64,000 nucleotides of DNA, taken from assembly GCA_037833965.1 (NCBI GenBank), contig AP031357.1, forward strand, positions 5,290,001-5,354,000, written 5' to 3'. Of the stretch, positions 17,201-29,843 are shown piece by piece; position 1 is the first letter of the stretch; every line of letters starts with the position of its first letter. The notes under the pieces are model-generated. The model did no database searches and was not told the DNA's origin. It worked only from the letters and a program-made list of their open reading frames with translations. The stretch is from Marchantia polymorpha subsp. ruderalis (lineage: Eukaryota > Streptophyta > Marchantiopsida > Marchantiales > Marchantiaceae). Made by a program: the position numbers and the translations under genes.

Positions 17201-18964
17201 TTTCGTCTAAACAGTTTTAGCGCATTTTGTACTCAACATCGATGCATTACTTACTGCATCTATGGAAGAGAGGAGTGGAAGGCGAGATCCTTGAATAGGT
17301 TAAAACTGATCAGGGTAGTGAAGTATGATAAGTCACTCACAACCTGTTCTGATTGCTACAGTGTTCCGGTGTTCAACATTCCGGGTCGGACGTTTCCTGT
17401 GAACATCTTGTATAGCAAAAGCCCTTGTGAGGATTATGTCGATGCAGCGGTTAAGCAAGCAATGTCTATTCACATATCCTGTCCACCTGGGGACATTCTA
17501 ATATTCATGACCGGTCAAGACGAGATCGAGTGCTGCTGCTTTGCACTTGCAGAACGAATGGAGCAGCTAGAAAGTAGTAGCGAACGTGCTATTACACCCA
17601 TGTCAATTCTGCCTATCTATTCCCAGTTGCCATCTGACCTTCAGGCGAAGATTTTTCAAAAAGCAGAGGGTGGTGCTCGTAAGTGTATAGTTGCCACCAA
17701 TATTGCCGAAACTTCGTTGACTGTGGATGGGATTTTGTACGTGATTGATTCCGGGTATACCAAGATAAAAGTCTACAATCCACGAATGGGTATGGATGCA
17801 CTGCAAGTTTTTCCTGAGAGTCGAGCAGCAGCGGATCAGAGATCAGGAAGAGCGGGTCGAACAGGGCCTGGAACGTGCTATCGACTGTTTACAGAGACAG
17901 CGTATCGTGAGGAGATGCTTCAAAATCCTGTACCAGAGATCCAGAGGACCAACCTGGGTAATGTTGTACTTCTTTTGAAGTCGCTCAACATTGATAACCT
18001 CCTGCACTTCGACTTTATGGATCCACCTCCGCAGGAGAATATTTTGAACTCCATGTATCAACTGTGGACACTGGGAGCTCTTGACAATGTCGGGGGTTTG
18101 ACCTCCTTGGGAAGGAAAATGGTGGAATTTCCTTTAGATCCGCCTCTTGCCAAGATGTTGCTCATGGGAGAGAAGCTAAGTTGTGTGAACGAGGTCTTAA
18201 CTATAGTGTCGATGCTATCGGTTCCATCGGTTTTCTTTCGCCCGAAAGACAGAGCAGAAGAAAGTGATGCAGCACGCGAAAAGTTCTTTGTGCCTGAAAG
18301 CGATCACCTGACTCTCTTGAATGTGTACCAACAGTGGAAATCTAATCAGTATCGCGGCGACTGGTGTAATGACCATTTTTTGCATGTGAAAGGCCTGAGG
18401 AAAGCCCGAGAAGTTCGATCGCAGCTCATGGATATTCTGAAATCACAGAAAATTCCTCTTACCTCATGCGGAAGTGATTGGGACGAGGTGCGGAAAGTTA
18501 TCTGCTCTGCCTACTTCCACAATGCTGCCAGGCTGAAAGGAGTCGGTGAATACCTGAATTGTCGTAACGGGATGCCTTGTCATCTCCACCCAAGTAGTGC
18601 CCTCTATGGTTTAGGTTATACACCGGATTATATCGTCTATCATGAGTTGGTGCTCACTAGTAAGGAATACATGCAGTGCGTGACTGCAGTTGAACCCCAG
18701 TGGCTTGCCGAATTGGGGCCCATGTTTTTCTCAATCAAAGATTCGCACACATCGCGACTCGAACAGCACCGCAAACAGCGAGAAGAGAAGACTGCAATGG
18801 AACAGGAAATGGAAGAGGTGAGAAAGAAACAAGCATTGAAAGAGGAGCAACAGAAAGAAAAGGAGCGCGCTACACGGGCTAAGGAGAGGCAGTCCGTTGC
18901 TACTCCAGGAATGGTCCGTGCTGGGGCGCAACCTTCTTCACGACATCGACGTCTTGGACTGTAA
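11252..18964 (+). CDS. PRP16: Pre-mRNA-splicing DEAH-box ATP-dependent RNA helicase PRP16
   Basis: PRP16 drives the remodelling between the two catalytic steps of splicing; the Arabidopsis homologue is CLUMSY VEIN/DEAH7. Sixteen coding exons join in phase: 11252-11402, 11535-11759, 11913-11977, 12089-12281, 13226-13387, 13495-13649, 13894-14015, 14307-14415, 14629-14806, 15054-15283, 15414-15590, 15925-15996, 16304-16480, 16680-16741, 16859-17011 and 17362-18964 (1277 aa; the family is about 1250). The N-terminus has ERKSVLGLDALA, then an Arg/Asp/Ser-rich tract in exon 4. Helicase motifs are Walker A GETGSGKT (601-608), DEAH (698-701), SAT (730-732) and QRSGRAGR (903-910). The winged-helix, ratchet and OB-fold C-terminal regions follow in the large last exon, which ends in a Lys/Glu-rich coiled tail. 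The protein is nuclear. Start choice is uncertain among Met at 11252, 11255 and 11267. The exon 5 acceptor at 13224-13225 has a weak pyrimidine tract and is the least certain junction. Confidence 0.95.
15773..15805. repeat. Short perfect hairpin in PRP16 intron 11
   Basis: Arms AGGGAAGTAAC and its exact reverse complement (11 bp each, 15773-15783 and 15795-15805) enclose an 11-nt loop. It lies within the intron between exons 11 and 12 and has no evident function. Confidence 0.5.
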
Positions 18965-20907
18965 TTAGGAGCAATGTTTTGTCAGTAGTGTTGTCAGTCA
19001 ACCATTCTTTGCGTTTGTACCTCTTACATGCATGTAAGTATCTATGTTGGTGATGCGAAATTCGCTTTTTTCTCGCCATATTGGCAGACCATCACACGCC
19101 CTGATGTGACGAAGATGTCATCTGGTTTCTGAATCTGGAGCAGTGAAGTAGGACCTGTTGTGACACCTGAAATTTCTGGATTGCTTCTGAACCTTGCTCC
19201 TCAAAAGTCTGCTCTCTCTAACAATTTAACTGGGGTATCATCCATGTTGTTGTACTTTTTGGTCGAAGCCTTGCACCGTTTCAAGACCATTGGGAGGGAT
19301 GCATGATAATTTACAGCATGAGAATACCTCGAAATAATAAACGGGCAGGGATCTATGCGCAGATACACTGAAGAAGAGATCTTGACTTCCTTCTTCGATG
19401 CTTCACTTGAAGTTGACAGAGGATGGAGGAACCACATGTGATGTTTGTCACGTTCAATCAATCTGCACAGCTCAAAGTCCTGCTTTGTTGGTCAAAGCCT
19501 TTCCGTACTGAGTGTTTAATGCTTCTTATACCTTGTTGGTGAAGTGTCTCTTCCTTTCGTTTGGAATCACTTTCAGAAACCTAAATTTTGTCTTCCAAGT
19601 GATTATGACATGTCCTTGAGTAGCTTGCCAGTACTTCAGATGGTTCTCGTCTCATGGGCAATGGGAGACATTATACATGATGTTGTATCCATCGCGTACA
19701 CAAAAGTATACCTTTGAGAGTGATACGACTCGTCGAATATCTGTACAAATGTATCAAATACAAAACATTGCTACATAAATTGACCAATGGACACTTATGA
19801 TGTATGTTACATCGTCTGATAATCAGTTTGGACGTTTCTTCTGTTCTTGTTTGGGAATTAAGGTAAGTAAAGTGAATAGGAGGGCCAAGAATAGGTAGAG
19901 AGGTGTCGATTACTAAAACACTGTCCGATCTCATATCATTGAACAATTGTACATTGCCGAATCAATTGTTCTACATTTAACTAGATTGATAAGCTTTAGA
20001 GCGAAAGGGTGGATTATGTTGAAAGATGATTGGCTTGTATGAGTTGGTTCACACTCATAGCACTGTGATGTTATTGTCACTCCAACCACATGATCATTTA
20101 GGTAGGGCTTGATTGGAATGGTGAGGGGCCAAGTCAAGGTGTAACCTCATTGTTCTAAACACAGATTAAGAAGTCTTGACGCAAAGTCCAACCCAAAGTC
20201 CATGATCATCCAGCTTTGCCCAAATCTCGAGTTTGTTCTCAATTTGCACCGCAGGAATATAAAACGCTAGGAGCCGCTTGGGCTTGTCGTTGCCAAATCG
20301 CTACAGATGTTTCCTAAACGTAGTTTTAAACATCGCACAGCCTAATACAATGTCGATCCCTTCATGGCATCTTTGAAGGAAACTCTGCAGATTTACGTGA
20401 ACTGCAGAAACGGTGGACTCCCTGCAGAGCATGACTATATGTAGCTCACACAAAGAGCTATCAACAACATTCATGCAGGACTTGTGCAGGTTTTGCCACC
20501 ACATCGAGAGTTCGTTTCCGCGTAGAGTTCTTATGCTAAACACTCAATTCATAACAGCAGTGAACGCTGAGAATCAACTGAGAACAATGTGCACGTCCTG
20601 TCATGTTCGCTAGCCAGGAGCTGTCCGAGGGTGTACCTGGCTTGCTTCTTATTCTGTTTGATGCCAGGATTACATTAAGTTCCCTCGCGATGAGCAAAAA
20701 AAAGACGTCTTTATATTCCATCTTCCATCATTTCAGAGTTCCTGTGAGGAGTTGAAAATGGTTACATATTTTAAAATATTTATATTTATAAACCACTTCG
20801 TCCCCGTACAACAATCGGTACACAAAATGTAGAGAAAATTTTCTAAGAAAAAACTAGTCTGTAAAAATATTATCCATGTCAAAATTCTTTACTTTGAATT
20901 TTTTTGA

Positions 20908-20945
<38 letters not shown>

Positions 20946-21272
20946 TAGTAAATTACCTCAGTTGCAATGTGATGTAAACTAGATTGAGAGTATAATGGGC
21001 GCACCCACATTGAAGCCGCCTGGTTTCATCCCTGCAACACTTGATGTATTCACACATTGTTGTAATCTACATGGACCGGTCATATTACCGTCAGTTTTGC
21101 TGTTGTACTCGGTTGCATTGTGGTCTGGTCACCGGCATCGACGACGTACGACCGACAGGACCAGTCGTCCGAAAGCCGTCACGGAGGGTGTCGATAAACC
21201 CTGAACCTCACTCGTCTCCCTGGAGATGGCGATCACGAGCAGAAGCAGACGGTGCAGGGGATCAGACAGCTC
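18965..21272. other. PRP16 3' flank, intergenic DNA and BPG2 upstream region
   Basis: The first few hundred bases probably hold the PRP16 3' UTR. Bases about 19500-20980 are AT-rich with only short unrecognised open frames. An (AT)n microsatellite lies at 20911-20943. GC content rises from about 20995 into the BPG2 promoter and leader. Confidence 0.55.
20911..20943. repeat. (AT)n microsatellite
   Basis: About 16 uninterrupted AT dinucleotides lie in the intergenic DNA upstream of BPG2. Confidence 0.9.
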
Positions 21273-21404
21273 ATGGACAAGTGCTGCAATCGTCTTGGAT
21301 GCGACATTCGGTTTTGCTGCGAGGAGTGCGAGGTCGGGTATCGTCGCTCGGAGAATTGCCACAGGCGGTCGAGGATGCTGATATCGTCTGAGTTTGTTGG
21401 GTAG
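21273..21404 (+). other. Possible cysteine-rich upstream ORF of BPG2 (43 codons)
   Basis: An ATG at 21273 opens a 43-codon frame ending in TAG at 21402-21404, one codon before and in frame with the BPG2 ATG at 21408. The peptide has seven Cys, including CC, C..FCCEEC and ENC. It counts as a uORF only if the leader extends this far upstream. A second ATG frame starting near 21226 overlaps it in another frame. It may instead be chance, or the residue of a former N-terminal coding segment. Confidence 0.3.
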
Positions 21405-21407
21405 CTA

Positions 21408-24400
21408 ATGGTGGCCACATGCGCAAAAATGCAAGGAGGAATCCGCTGCGGTGCCAGGCTCTCGCAGAGGATGGAGATGGAGTTGTTTCGACAGCTGGGT
21501 AGTGCCAACAGTGGGGTTTCGCTCGGGCGCACAAACGGCGTCGCAGCGTCCAATTTTGGCTCCACATTGCTGTCCACGCAAGTTTCATCAACAGCTCGCT
21601 GTCATCGTTTTCACTCCGCTCTCGTTCAGTCGCAGTATGCGTCACAATTCTCTCGTAGTTGTAGCTGCAGCAGGAGATCAGTGTCTCTTCTCTCTTTCAA
21701 GCACGGTTTTGGTCTATCCGGTGAGCGCTTCGAGCCACTTGCGCAGCAGTTTAGCACATCGAGAGTTGCTTCAGCACCTAGAGTTACCACTTCCTTTCAC
21801 CCTGATGATGTTAGGGGCGAGCCCAGAACAGACGAGCTTGTTTGCCCTGGATGTGGAATTCAGATGCAGGACACAAATCCTAAAGCCCCGGGTTACTTTC
21901 AAGAACCAGCCCGGCCCAAAAAATTGTCAGATGAAGACTCCGCTGAACAAAGCGAGTTAATGCTCGAGATGGCAGAGCTGGAAAGGCAACAGCTGGAAGA
22001 GGACAAGGAGAAGGAATCAAAGGAGGAAGAGTTCTGGTTAGAAGGAATTGAGGAAGACGTGAGCCTCTTTGAATCTCGATCTTCGCGGAGACGGGCTAAG
22101 AAGGAGAAATATGCCAAGAAAGACATATTGGCTCAAGTTGAAGGCGAGAAGCCTGTAGTATGTGCCAGATGCCATGCGCTTAGAAACTATGGAAAGGTGA
22201 AAGATGAGGCTATGGAAAATCTTCTACCGGATTTTGACTTCGAGAATGTGGTGGGTGATAGGTTAAGGAAGTCTATTGGGCGGAGAGCAGTGGTTCTTAT
22301 GGTGATTGATGCCGTTGACTTTGATGGATCTTTTCCTAGAATGGCAGCTACTCTGCTAGCAAGTTCGGAGAAGGAATTAGCGGGTTCCTGGCAAGACGGG
22401 AAGTCTGGGAATGTCCCTCGTCTAGTGATTTGTTTGAACAAGGTCGACCTGCTTCCGGGTCAAATTTCACCCATAAGATTGGAGCAGTGGGTGAGACGAA
22501 GATCTAGAGCGGGAGGTGTTTCACAGATCAGCGGGGTACACGTTGTGAGTGCCTACAAAGGGTGGGGAGTAGATAAATTGGCCAAGCAGCTGACAGAGAT
22601 GGCCGGCCCGAGAGGTGATGTCTGGGTCATAGGAGCTCAAAATGTGGGAAAGTCTTCTCTTATTAATGCCTTAGGAAAGATAACTACGGAAGAGAAGGAG
22701 AAAGAAAAGAAGAAGGTTTTCCTGACTGAGGCTGCAGTGCCGGGAACAACCGTAGGCGTCGTAAAACTCGAAGGAATATTGCCCGGCAGGGCAAGAGTAC
22801 TCGATACACCTGGGCTTCTTCATCCCCATCAAATTACAACGAGGCTTACTAGGGAGGAGCAAAAAATGGTGCAGATTCGGAAAGTTTTGAAACCAAGAAC
22901 TTTCCGTGTGAAGGTATGAGACTGTTGGCGACATGAAATTGCATTCCTCCTGAGTTGTGTTCTAACCATCTGGAAGTCTTCGTTTTACTGTCAGTTTGCT
23001 TTCTTGCAAAGCACAACAACAGTGCAGCAGTTTAAAAATTCAGGGGCTTTCTGCACGTGGCTTCTTTTTGAAGCTGGTACTGGACGCAACATCGTTTCTT
23101 TACATGATCACCATATGCGGCTCTTAAAGCACAGTTGGACAGGATATTGAAGCCTAGTCGGTAGACCCTTAGATAGTGTCAACCCTGTAGAGCACGTCTC
23201 TGACATATAGAAGTTCGTGACGGTTCCGTCTAGCTCATGTATGCCTTAAATCTGGCAAGAAGTTTGTTCAATTTCGTTCCTTTATGTGTCTGGAAAGGTC
23301 TTCTGAACTTCTCCCGCAGCCGTGTAAGTTTTACAGCTATAGAACTTTAAGGATGACAACCTTGTCAACCATCTGGGTACCAATTCTAGACGGTTAAACC
23401 ATTAGGAATGCACTGCTCACTTTTCCCATTTGTGCTGCACACCTCGGAATTTTTGGCTGGGGTATTCTGGAAACAGACAAGTTTTGTATGACCAAAGGTC
23501 CTTATTTGTGCGCTGACAGGATGATAATGTCATTTAGGCTGCTGATACGTACGATGTCACTGGGAATCAGCCATTGATGTTCATTGATTTTTTGGCATCA
23601 TTAACGTTGCTAGAGATGGATGGAATTGACTAAGTCGAAGTCACGATGTCTTTTGCTTTGTAGGTAGGTCATGCTATCTCTGTTGGAGGCCTGATGAGAA
23701 TGACAGTAGTCAAAGCACCAGCGGACAGCATCTACGCAACAATTTGGGCATCGGCATTCATTCCGTGTCACATGGGACAGGCGGAGAAGTCTGCAGAGCT
23801 TTTTGAGAGACATGTTGGTGACAAACTTACGGTATGATAAATTTCTTCTAAATTTTCGCGAATACTGCTGCAAATAACTCACCGCCCGAACTAAACGTGG
23901 AACATTGTTGATAATCTCTGACACCACGTTTTATGATTGGTCGAAATTGTCGTCGTTGCTACGAGGCTATGAACAAGCTCCGGAAGGTTTTTACATTATA
24001 TGTTTAGAAGCGATCCTTTACCACTATGAAGAGATTCGATACTTCACTATTGTAATTTCCGATCACTTCAGCAATTTTATGACATTAAGAGTGCAGTTCT
24101 GGCGAACTTACAAGGACATTCAGCTGTCTGGAGACTGTCCATACGAGTAATAGGAACTGTTGAAGTCCTTCGAACTTGCCAATTGAGAAACACTAAGACG
24201 ATATCCGTCTCATAGGAAGGCGGAGCTTATTTTTGATCCTTTAGCCGGTCAGAACTGTTCATGCATCGACATTTAAAGCAGTGACTTTGTCAGGAGCGAT
24301 CTTTCTTCCTTCACCCGACAGTACTTTGTCCGATACCTCCTGCTGGGAAGATGATGCACCATCGTCACATGACCACCAGTAAGCCTGTTGGTCATGTCTC

Positions 24401-26774
24401 TTAACTTCAGTCCTGACCTTACAAGAAAAAACCGAACCGATTTATACATTTTTCATTTCCTTGACTTCTATTTTTCTCTGCCTTGATCGCTCGTTAGATA
24501 GAGCAGAAGCCTCTGTCTGCATACCTTAGGTGCTTTCGACTTAAGTATGATTTGAGCAATTTTGGGCATAACATAAGATTCTTTCATCCAGTATTGGTCA
24601 CAATTGAGTTTAAATTATCATCAGATGCCCTTTTAAACATGTCCTTTTCTAGCTTGAACCCAAACGATCGTCCTTGTTAATTTACTACGCTCATTTGGAT
24701 TTCGTTTCGATTCCGTTTGGTTCCTCAAAAGATTTATCTGCCACTAGGCTTTGCCCTTCTGATGTTATACGTGGGATTTTGTCGTGCCAAGGTTTGGTCC
24801 CATAGAATTTCGTGTGTAGAAAGTTTTGATATGGATTGTATCACCTACCTCGGGAGACTGAAGCGTGCTAATCGTTTGTCGTTTTTCAATCTTCGTTTGA
24901 TGCTTGGCTATTTCTATCAGTTTTTTCTGTTTCAAGTCCAGAGTACAGAATATCCATGATTTATCTTCATTTTTATGCATGGACGATCTGTGTCCATCTG
25001 TTGACTTTTTCACAGTAGAGAATGTGTGTAATATCTCAATAGTAGTAATTTGTACAATTGGAAGCCATTTTGAGAGAAGCAACGATCCCTGTGGTATAGA
25101 CACAGATAGGTACACGAACACGTCAACAGAGCCACAGCGCGATCTTGCCTGTGAGGCTCTCTTTGACTTGGAGAATTTGAAGATACTTCATGAATTATGA
25201 CAACCACGCACTCGCTCGAAGTAATTGATGTTTGACAAGTGACGATTTTCGTTCTCGCTGACTGAAAAAACGGTAATGAGAGACACTCTTCATCGAGTAG
25301 CTAGAAAGTCTCCTACTGATAGGAGGCTAGTCGGCTCAGACCTTGGGTTCGTTTGCTGCTTTAAGCTTTACAGAAGCGGAACGGCAAGTAGGCCAGCTAA
25401 CTCCATCGCCGAATTGAATGCCTTATGATACTTCATTTAGCAAAACGTTTCCAAGTTGCTGTGGAGGCGCAGATGTCGCACCTCCTTGTTCCGGAACAAA
25501 AAGGTATGACCTAGAGTCGGGTCCGAGGGATGCTTTAACACGTGAGTTCTCCATCAGCTCTGAAGAAGTGAGCCGTTCCTTACAGGATACCGCCTGGCCC
25601 TTTTGGTGTCATGCAGATACTATGACGATGATTGCTGGCTCTTTTACCCAGCGTCGTTGAAACTTTGATGGGTGCTGAGATTATCATGTTGTTTCCCTGT
25701 ATTATCATAGTTGTTGTTTTGCTGAATGATTCGTATATATTAGATGTACACCATCTGGGTACGTACTGCTCGTATGTCCTGAGGGAGTTTCCCCAGTTTC
25801 GCTCATATCTTTATTGCATTTGCGCATCATTCTTGGCATTCGTTCACTTTTTAAGGATGTCGTCAATTCGTTTTACACCGCTGCGTTGTCCGATTGTGCA
25901 TATTCTTTTGAAGCTATTGTAAATGTTTATTCCGCCACCAAAGGACGATATGGATCTCTTCTATGCCTCCAGGATTATACAGAAACTCATTGGCTGAAGA
26001 TTGTGCATCCTTTTGCCCATGTTGGCGATTCTGGTTATGTCTGGTCGCTCAAACTTTTGTGAATCGAGTTCGGCATGAAAATTTAAACAGCACCGAGAGC
26101 AGCGAGAGAAAAACGTATTTTATCTTTAGAGTGAATCAAGCAGCCCCTCTTACATCTTTCATGATGTGTTTTATGCTCAAAAGAGCTATATTCACCTTCC
26201 GCCCTGCGAATATGTACGGGATTCTAAACACTGCTTTTTCTATTCCTATTCTCGTCCTTTACTTGCTCTCAAGTTTACGTTTACTACGGGATCTTGTAGT
26301 CTCCGTTCTCCTTGTTTATTATCGCCGGCAGAATGATGCTGGTTTTTGGCAATGAGCTCAATGTTTGCATCTGCCATGTGTCTGCTTTCATTGCATTGGG
26401 CTGTTTGCGTTATTCAGCCACTCACCTTTACATATGAATCGCTTAATTCTTCATTTTCTTCCCCTTTCTTTCATACAATAGGCTATACATAAACTGTCCT
26501 TACCTTGATTGTTTATCTTTTATTCCTCTTTTGTGGTGGCAAGTAACATTATCGCTTGCGACACATTTCTCTCGAGTAGTTCAAACTGTTTATGTGAATA
26601 CTATCCCAGTAATAAGCTCAAAAGAATTCAGCTGTTTAGTGTGGATGTTAAAGTTTGTAAGGCCTGAGCACATTTGAGAATATATCCATTCAGTGACCCT
26701 AGTACTAAGGTCTTTCATTCTGGAGATGATAATTTCTGTAAAGGCCTGAGCCCGTCTAAATGACCGATCCAGGC

Positions 26775-26809
<35 letters not shown>

Positions 26810-28948
26810 GTATATGGTGTTGTGCACATGTGTTTCATACGTCTCTGATTGGATCTCTTGCTAATTTTGTCGACTACCAGGTTTATTGAACGGTGTTGCT
26901 TTTGGAATAACTTACAGATGTGGACATCATACAAAAACTTTGTCTTCTTCAATTCAAAACTCCGTAGTTGTTTCTGGTAGTTGTCCTTGCGAAGTTGCAT
27001 TGTGATTCAAGATATACAGTCTTCTTGTCATTATTGCTCAAACGTTGGACATGCAAATGATAGTAAGATGCTAATTGCAATGCTTTTTTCCTCTGGTTTT
27101 TAATTTGTGTAATGTTCATGTTGCAATGAAAGAGAACCATTCTGAGTTGTTTGCTTCAAGTTTTTGATTACTTCAGGACAATAAGATATGAACGAATGAG
27201 GAATACATAATAGAATGGTCTTTCTATTTAAACGCGGAAATGATTGAAATTTGCGGTGGCAATACCCATCATGACACATCAAGCAAGTCTCCTACTTCAT
27301 ACGTTCAAAACCATGTTTTGGACGTACCCATTGCAGGGTAGCTAATAGCAGCAAATGTCATGACTACAATAGTTAGTCTAAACTGTCGTTACCCTCGTAG
27401 GCATAATATTCATCCCTGGCCTCTGAATCTGTCTGCATTGAAGATGATGTAATACTTGTACATTGTGTCTTGTGACATTGTATGAGTGGTCTTTCCTGAC
27501 TGGACATCTGTTTCATACTTTTCTGCGGACCATTTCTCTAGAGTTTGGCACTTGGTTGTCATTGGCTTCTCATGTCGTCATTACCAAGTTTGGATTTATA
27601 GACTTTTCCTGCTGCTCCTCCGGTTTTTGAAGAAAGTTAGGCCCATGTGAAGGATGTTGACTTATCTCTTGATACTCCCTTCTTCGTCTCTGGATGCCTA
27701 GATATCCACGCGAAGCCCTTTTTCCATCTGAACCTCGCCATTGGTTGTTGTGGTGCAACAGGAACCAACCTGTAAAAGTATTTAACTGAAGATGACATGA
27801 ACGAAATTCACGTCATGGACTGAAATATGCGTCATTCCTCCGGAGTAAATCATGACCAGATTGAGGAGTGCCCAATGACCTTGATCTAGTTTTGATGACG
27901 CTCTCTCATATGTTGTGGATGCAAGATGAGTTGACGGTGTTTACGTTTCTTGTCTATCCGCACTGTAGAGTTGATGATTTACACTCTTTGCTAAGTAATC
28001 TCTCTTGAAAATATCTACACACCAAATCACTGATTTTGTGTGACATCTCAGATATGAAAATCAACTCTAACTATGAAATTCAAGTTGATTTCAACTTATC
28101 AGGCTAAGTTATTATATCAGAGATTTGTGACATGTCTGATTTCAAGGTACCAAGGATGAGGCTCCTTGATTGATTTAGTAATGGTCAGTTAAGATGACCA
28201 ATGACATCATTAACAGATTTAGCAGTCCTAGCCTTCATCTACGGACCATGAAAATTGAGTATTTCATTTGGTCCATGTACGGGATCTGCAAGGAGGTCAA
28301 TGTTATGAAAAGCTATTATCAGATCTACGAAGAAAGAGTCTGTCGTAGAGGTCGGCCTTTAAGCATTAGCTTGATTGTACCCAACTAGTGTAAGGGACCG
28401 AATGGGCTGTTTCCTGCTGTCAAAAAGCACGGCGTAAGGTTGCTAAAATGATTGTTGTTCGTTGGCTGTGCCTTTACTTCAGTACTGATCTTGGCATCTA
28501 TGAGTACAGACAGAACTTTTGTTGGTAACAGCATCAACAGTAGAACAGTTTTTATTCGGACATGTAGAAGCAATCTGTAGCTTAATCATGACCCTTATCA
28601 TCTTTTTCACTTTGATTACGCTATGCTTTTGGTTTTGTACTAAAAACGAGAACGATGTTGCAGCCTCCATCAAGCAAAGACAGAGTTGAAGAGTTGGGAC
28701 GATGGGTGTCTAGAACCGTCCAAATATCTGGCGAGAAATGGGACCAGAGCAGTGTAGACATTGCCGTTGCAGGTGTCGGGTGGATTGCTTTCGCTCTGTC
28801 TGGAGCGGCGACATTGGAAGTCTGTACATGGGAAGGTGTTGCTGTCACTGTCCGTGAGGCGATGGTATTCGATATGGCCGCTGTCTTCGAAAGGCCTGGA
28901 TTTACAGCACTTAAAGCTACCAGTAAAGCTGGTGCACAGAAAACATAG
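21408..28948 (+). CDS. BPG2: BPG2-type (YqeH/NOA-like) circularly permuted GTPase, chloroplast
   Basis: BPG2 (BRASSINAZOLE-INSENSITIVE PALE GREEN 2) is a chloroplast GTPase needed for rRNA processing and greening. Exons 21408-22913, 23664-23831 and 28664-28948 join in phase to give 652 aa, close to the family length. The Ser/Arg-rich N-terminus is consistent with a transit peptide. Two CxxC pairs (C146/C149 in CPGC; C252/C255 in CARC) form the family zinc site and are separated by a Glu/Lys-rich coiled segment. The G motifs are in permuted order: G4 NKVD (344-347), G5-like VSAYKG, G1 GAQNVGKS (409-416), G2 PGTT, then G3 DTPG (466-469). The C-terminal part continues through exons 2 and 3 (GGLMRM, AVAGVGW, REAMVF, ERPGF). 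An in-frame TAG two codons before the ATG fixes the upstream limit; Met at 21429 is an alternative start. Intron 2 is 4832 bp, but the protein aligns across it without a gap. Confidence 0.93.
23832..28663 (+). other. 4.8-kb intron of BPG2
   Basis: The intron is bounded by the donor GTATGA and the acceptor TTGCAG. It is several times longer than any other intron in the window. It holds an (AT)n tract at 26775-26803 and several open frames of 60-136 codons on both strands, none with a recognisable domain. No transposase, reverse transcriptase or structural RNA was recognised. Confidence 0.7.
26775..26803. repeat. (TA)n microsatellite in BPG2 intron 2
   Basis: About 14 uninterrupted TA units are followed by a degenerate TATG tract. 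Confidence 0.9.
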
Positions 28949-29843
28949 TTTGATTTCTAACTTCATCTGAATGTTTCGGAGAAAATGTATACACTCTTCT
29001 TTGACAAGTTATGGTTAAAGATCAAACCCTGACTTGTTCTTTATTAATAAAAAATTCAAATCTAAACTCGCCAGAGTTTTGTATGTTTTCACTCTTTATT
29101 TGCATAATTTGGATGATGCAATTCTTCTATCGGAGAAATTGTGACTTTGTCTCTAAAGCCTTTCTTCTCAAGCCCTGCAATTTTACCTGCTTTCACCCCG
29201 TAGTCTGACCTTTGCCCTCTTCCTCTTTAATTTTTTGTAGATTACTGTTACATTGTCCTATGTCTTTTCACCATTTTCACCTCTACAACTTACTTGTTTG
29301 TAGTTCTTGTAATCTCTCTTCGCAGTGTGTATCTCGACTTCATTATTCCAATGTTACACTTGACTTCTTTGAACAATTTAGAAATTAGAAAATTATCCAC
29401 ACCGCGGTACTATTTGAAGTGCTGGGTAGAGGAGCAGAAATTTGAGAACCAAGGAGTCAGTTTTAGAGCCCAATTCAAATCAGAGTCAGTATATTTTGCT
29501 CTTTAGGTTGGTCACAATGGTGAAGCGCCTACATGTGTTCAGCAAAGTCCGAGTTTCAGCACTAGAATGTTCTGATGGAAACAGAGAAAACGTCTAAAAC
29601 GTCCTTAGCAAAGCTAGTTTTTCAGCATTAGAGATCTTGAGCAAATCTGACAAGAAGCTTTTGCACTGTGTAAAAGTTGGAGCAATGTGGCTTCAATCAA
29701 ACAATATTGACTTCCTTTAAGCGAATCTCCACTCCAATTCATTTTCTTGCAACAGGGGTGTCAAGATTCTCAAAAGGTTACTGTGAATGGCCGTGATGTC
29801 AGTCGTTCGTGCGGTCAGATTTATTCTTCCTGGTCTTCAATTT
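28949..29843. other. Convergent 3' flanks of BPG2 and the GCK gene
   Basis: The two genes point towards each other across 895 bp, so this stretch should contain both 3' UTRs. No further gene is recognised. Confidence 0.6.

Noticed and set aside
17048-18964. A 638-codon open frame read as a single gene
   Set aside because: Its first 314 bases lie in PRP16 intron 15; the real coding exon begins at 17362 after the acceptor, where the DEAH helicase alignment resumes.
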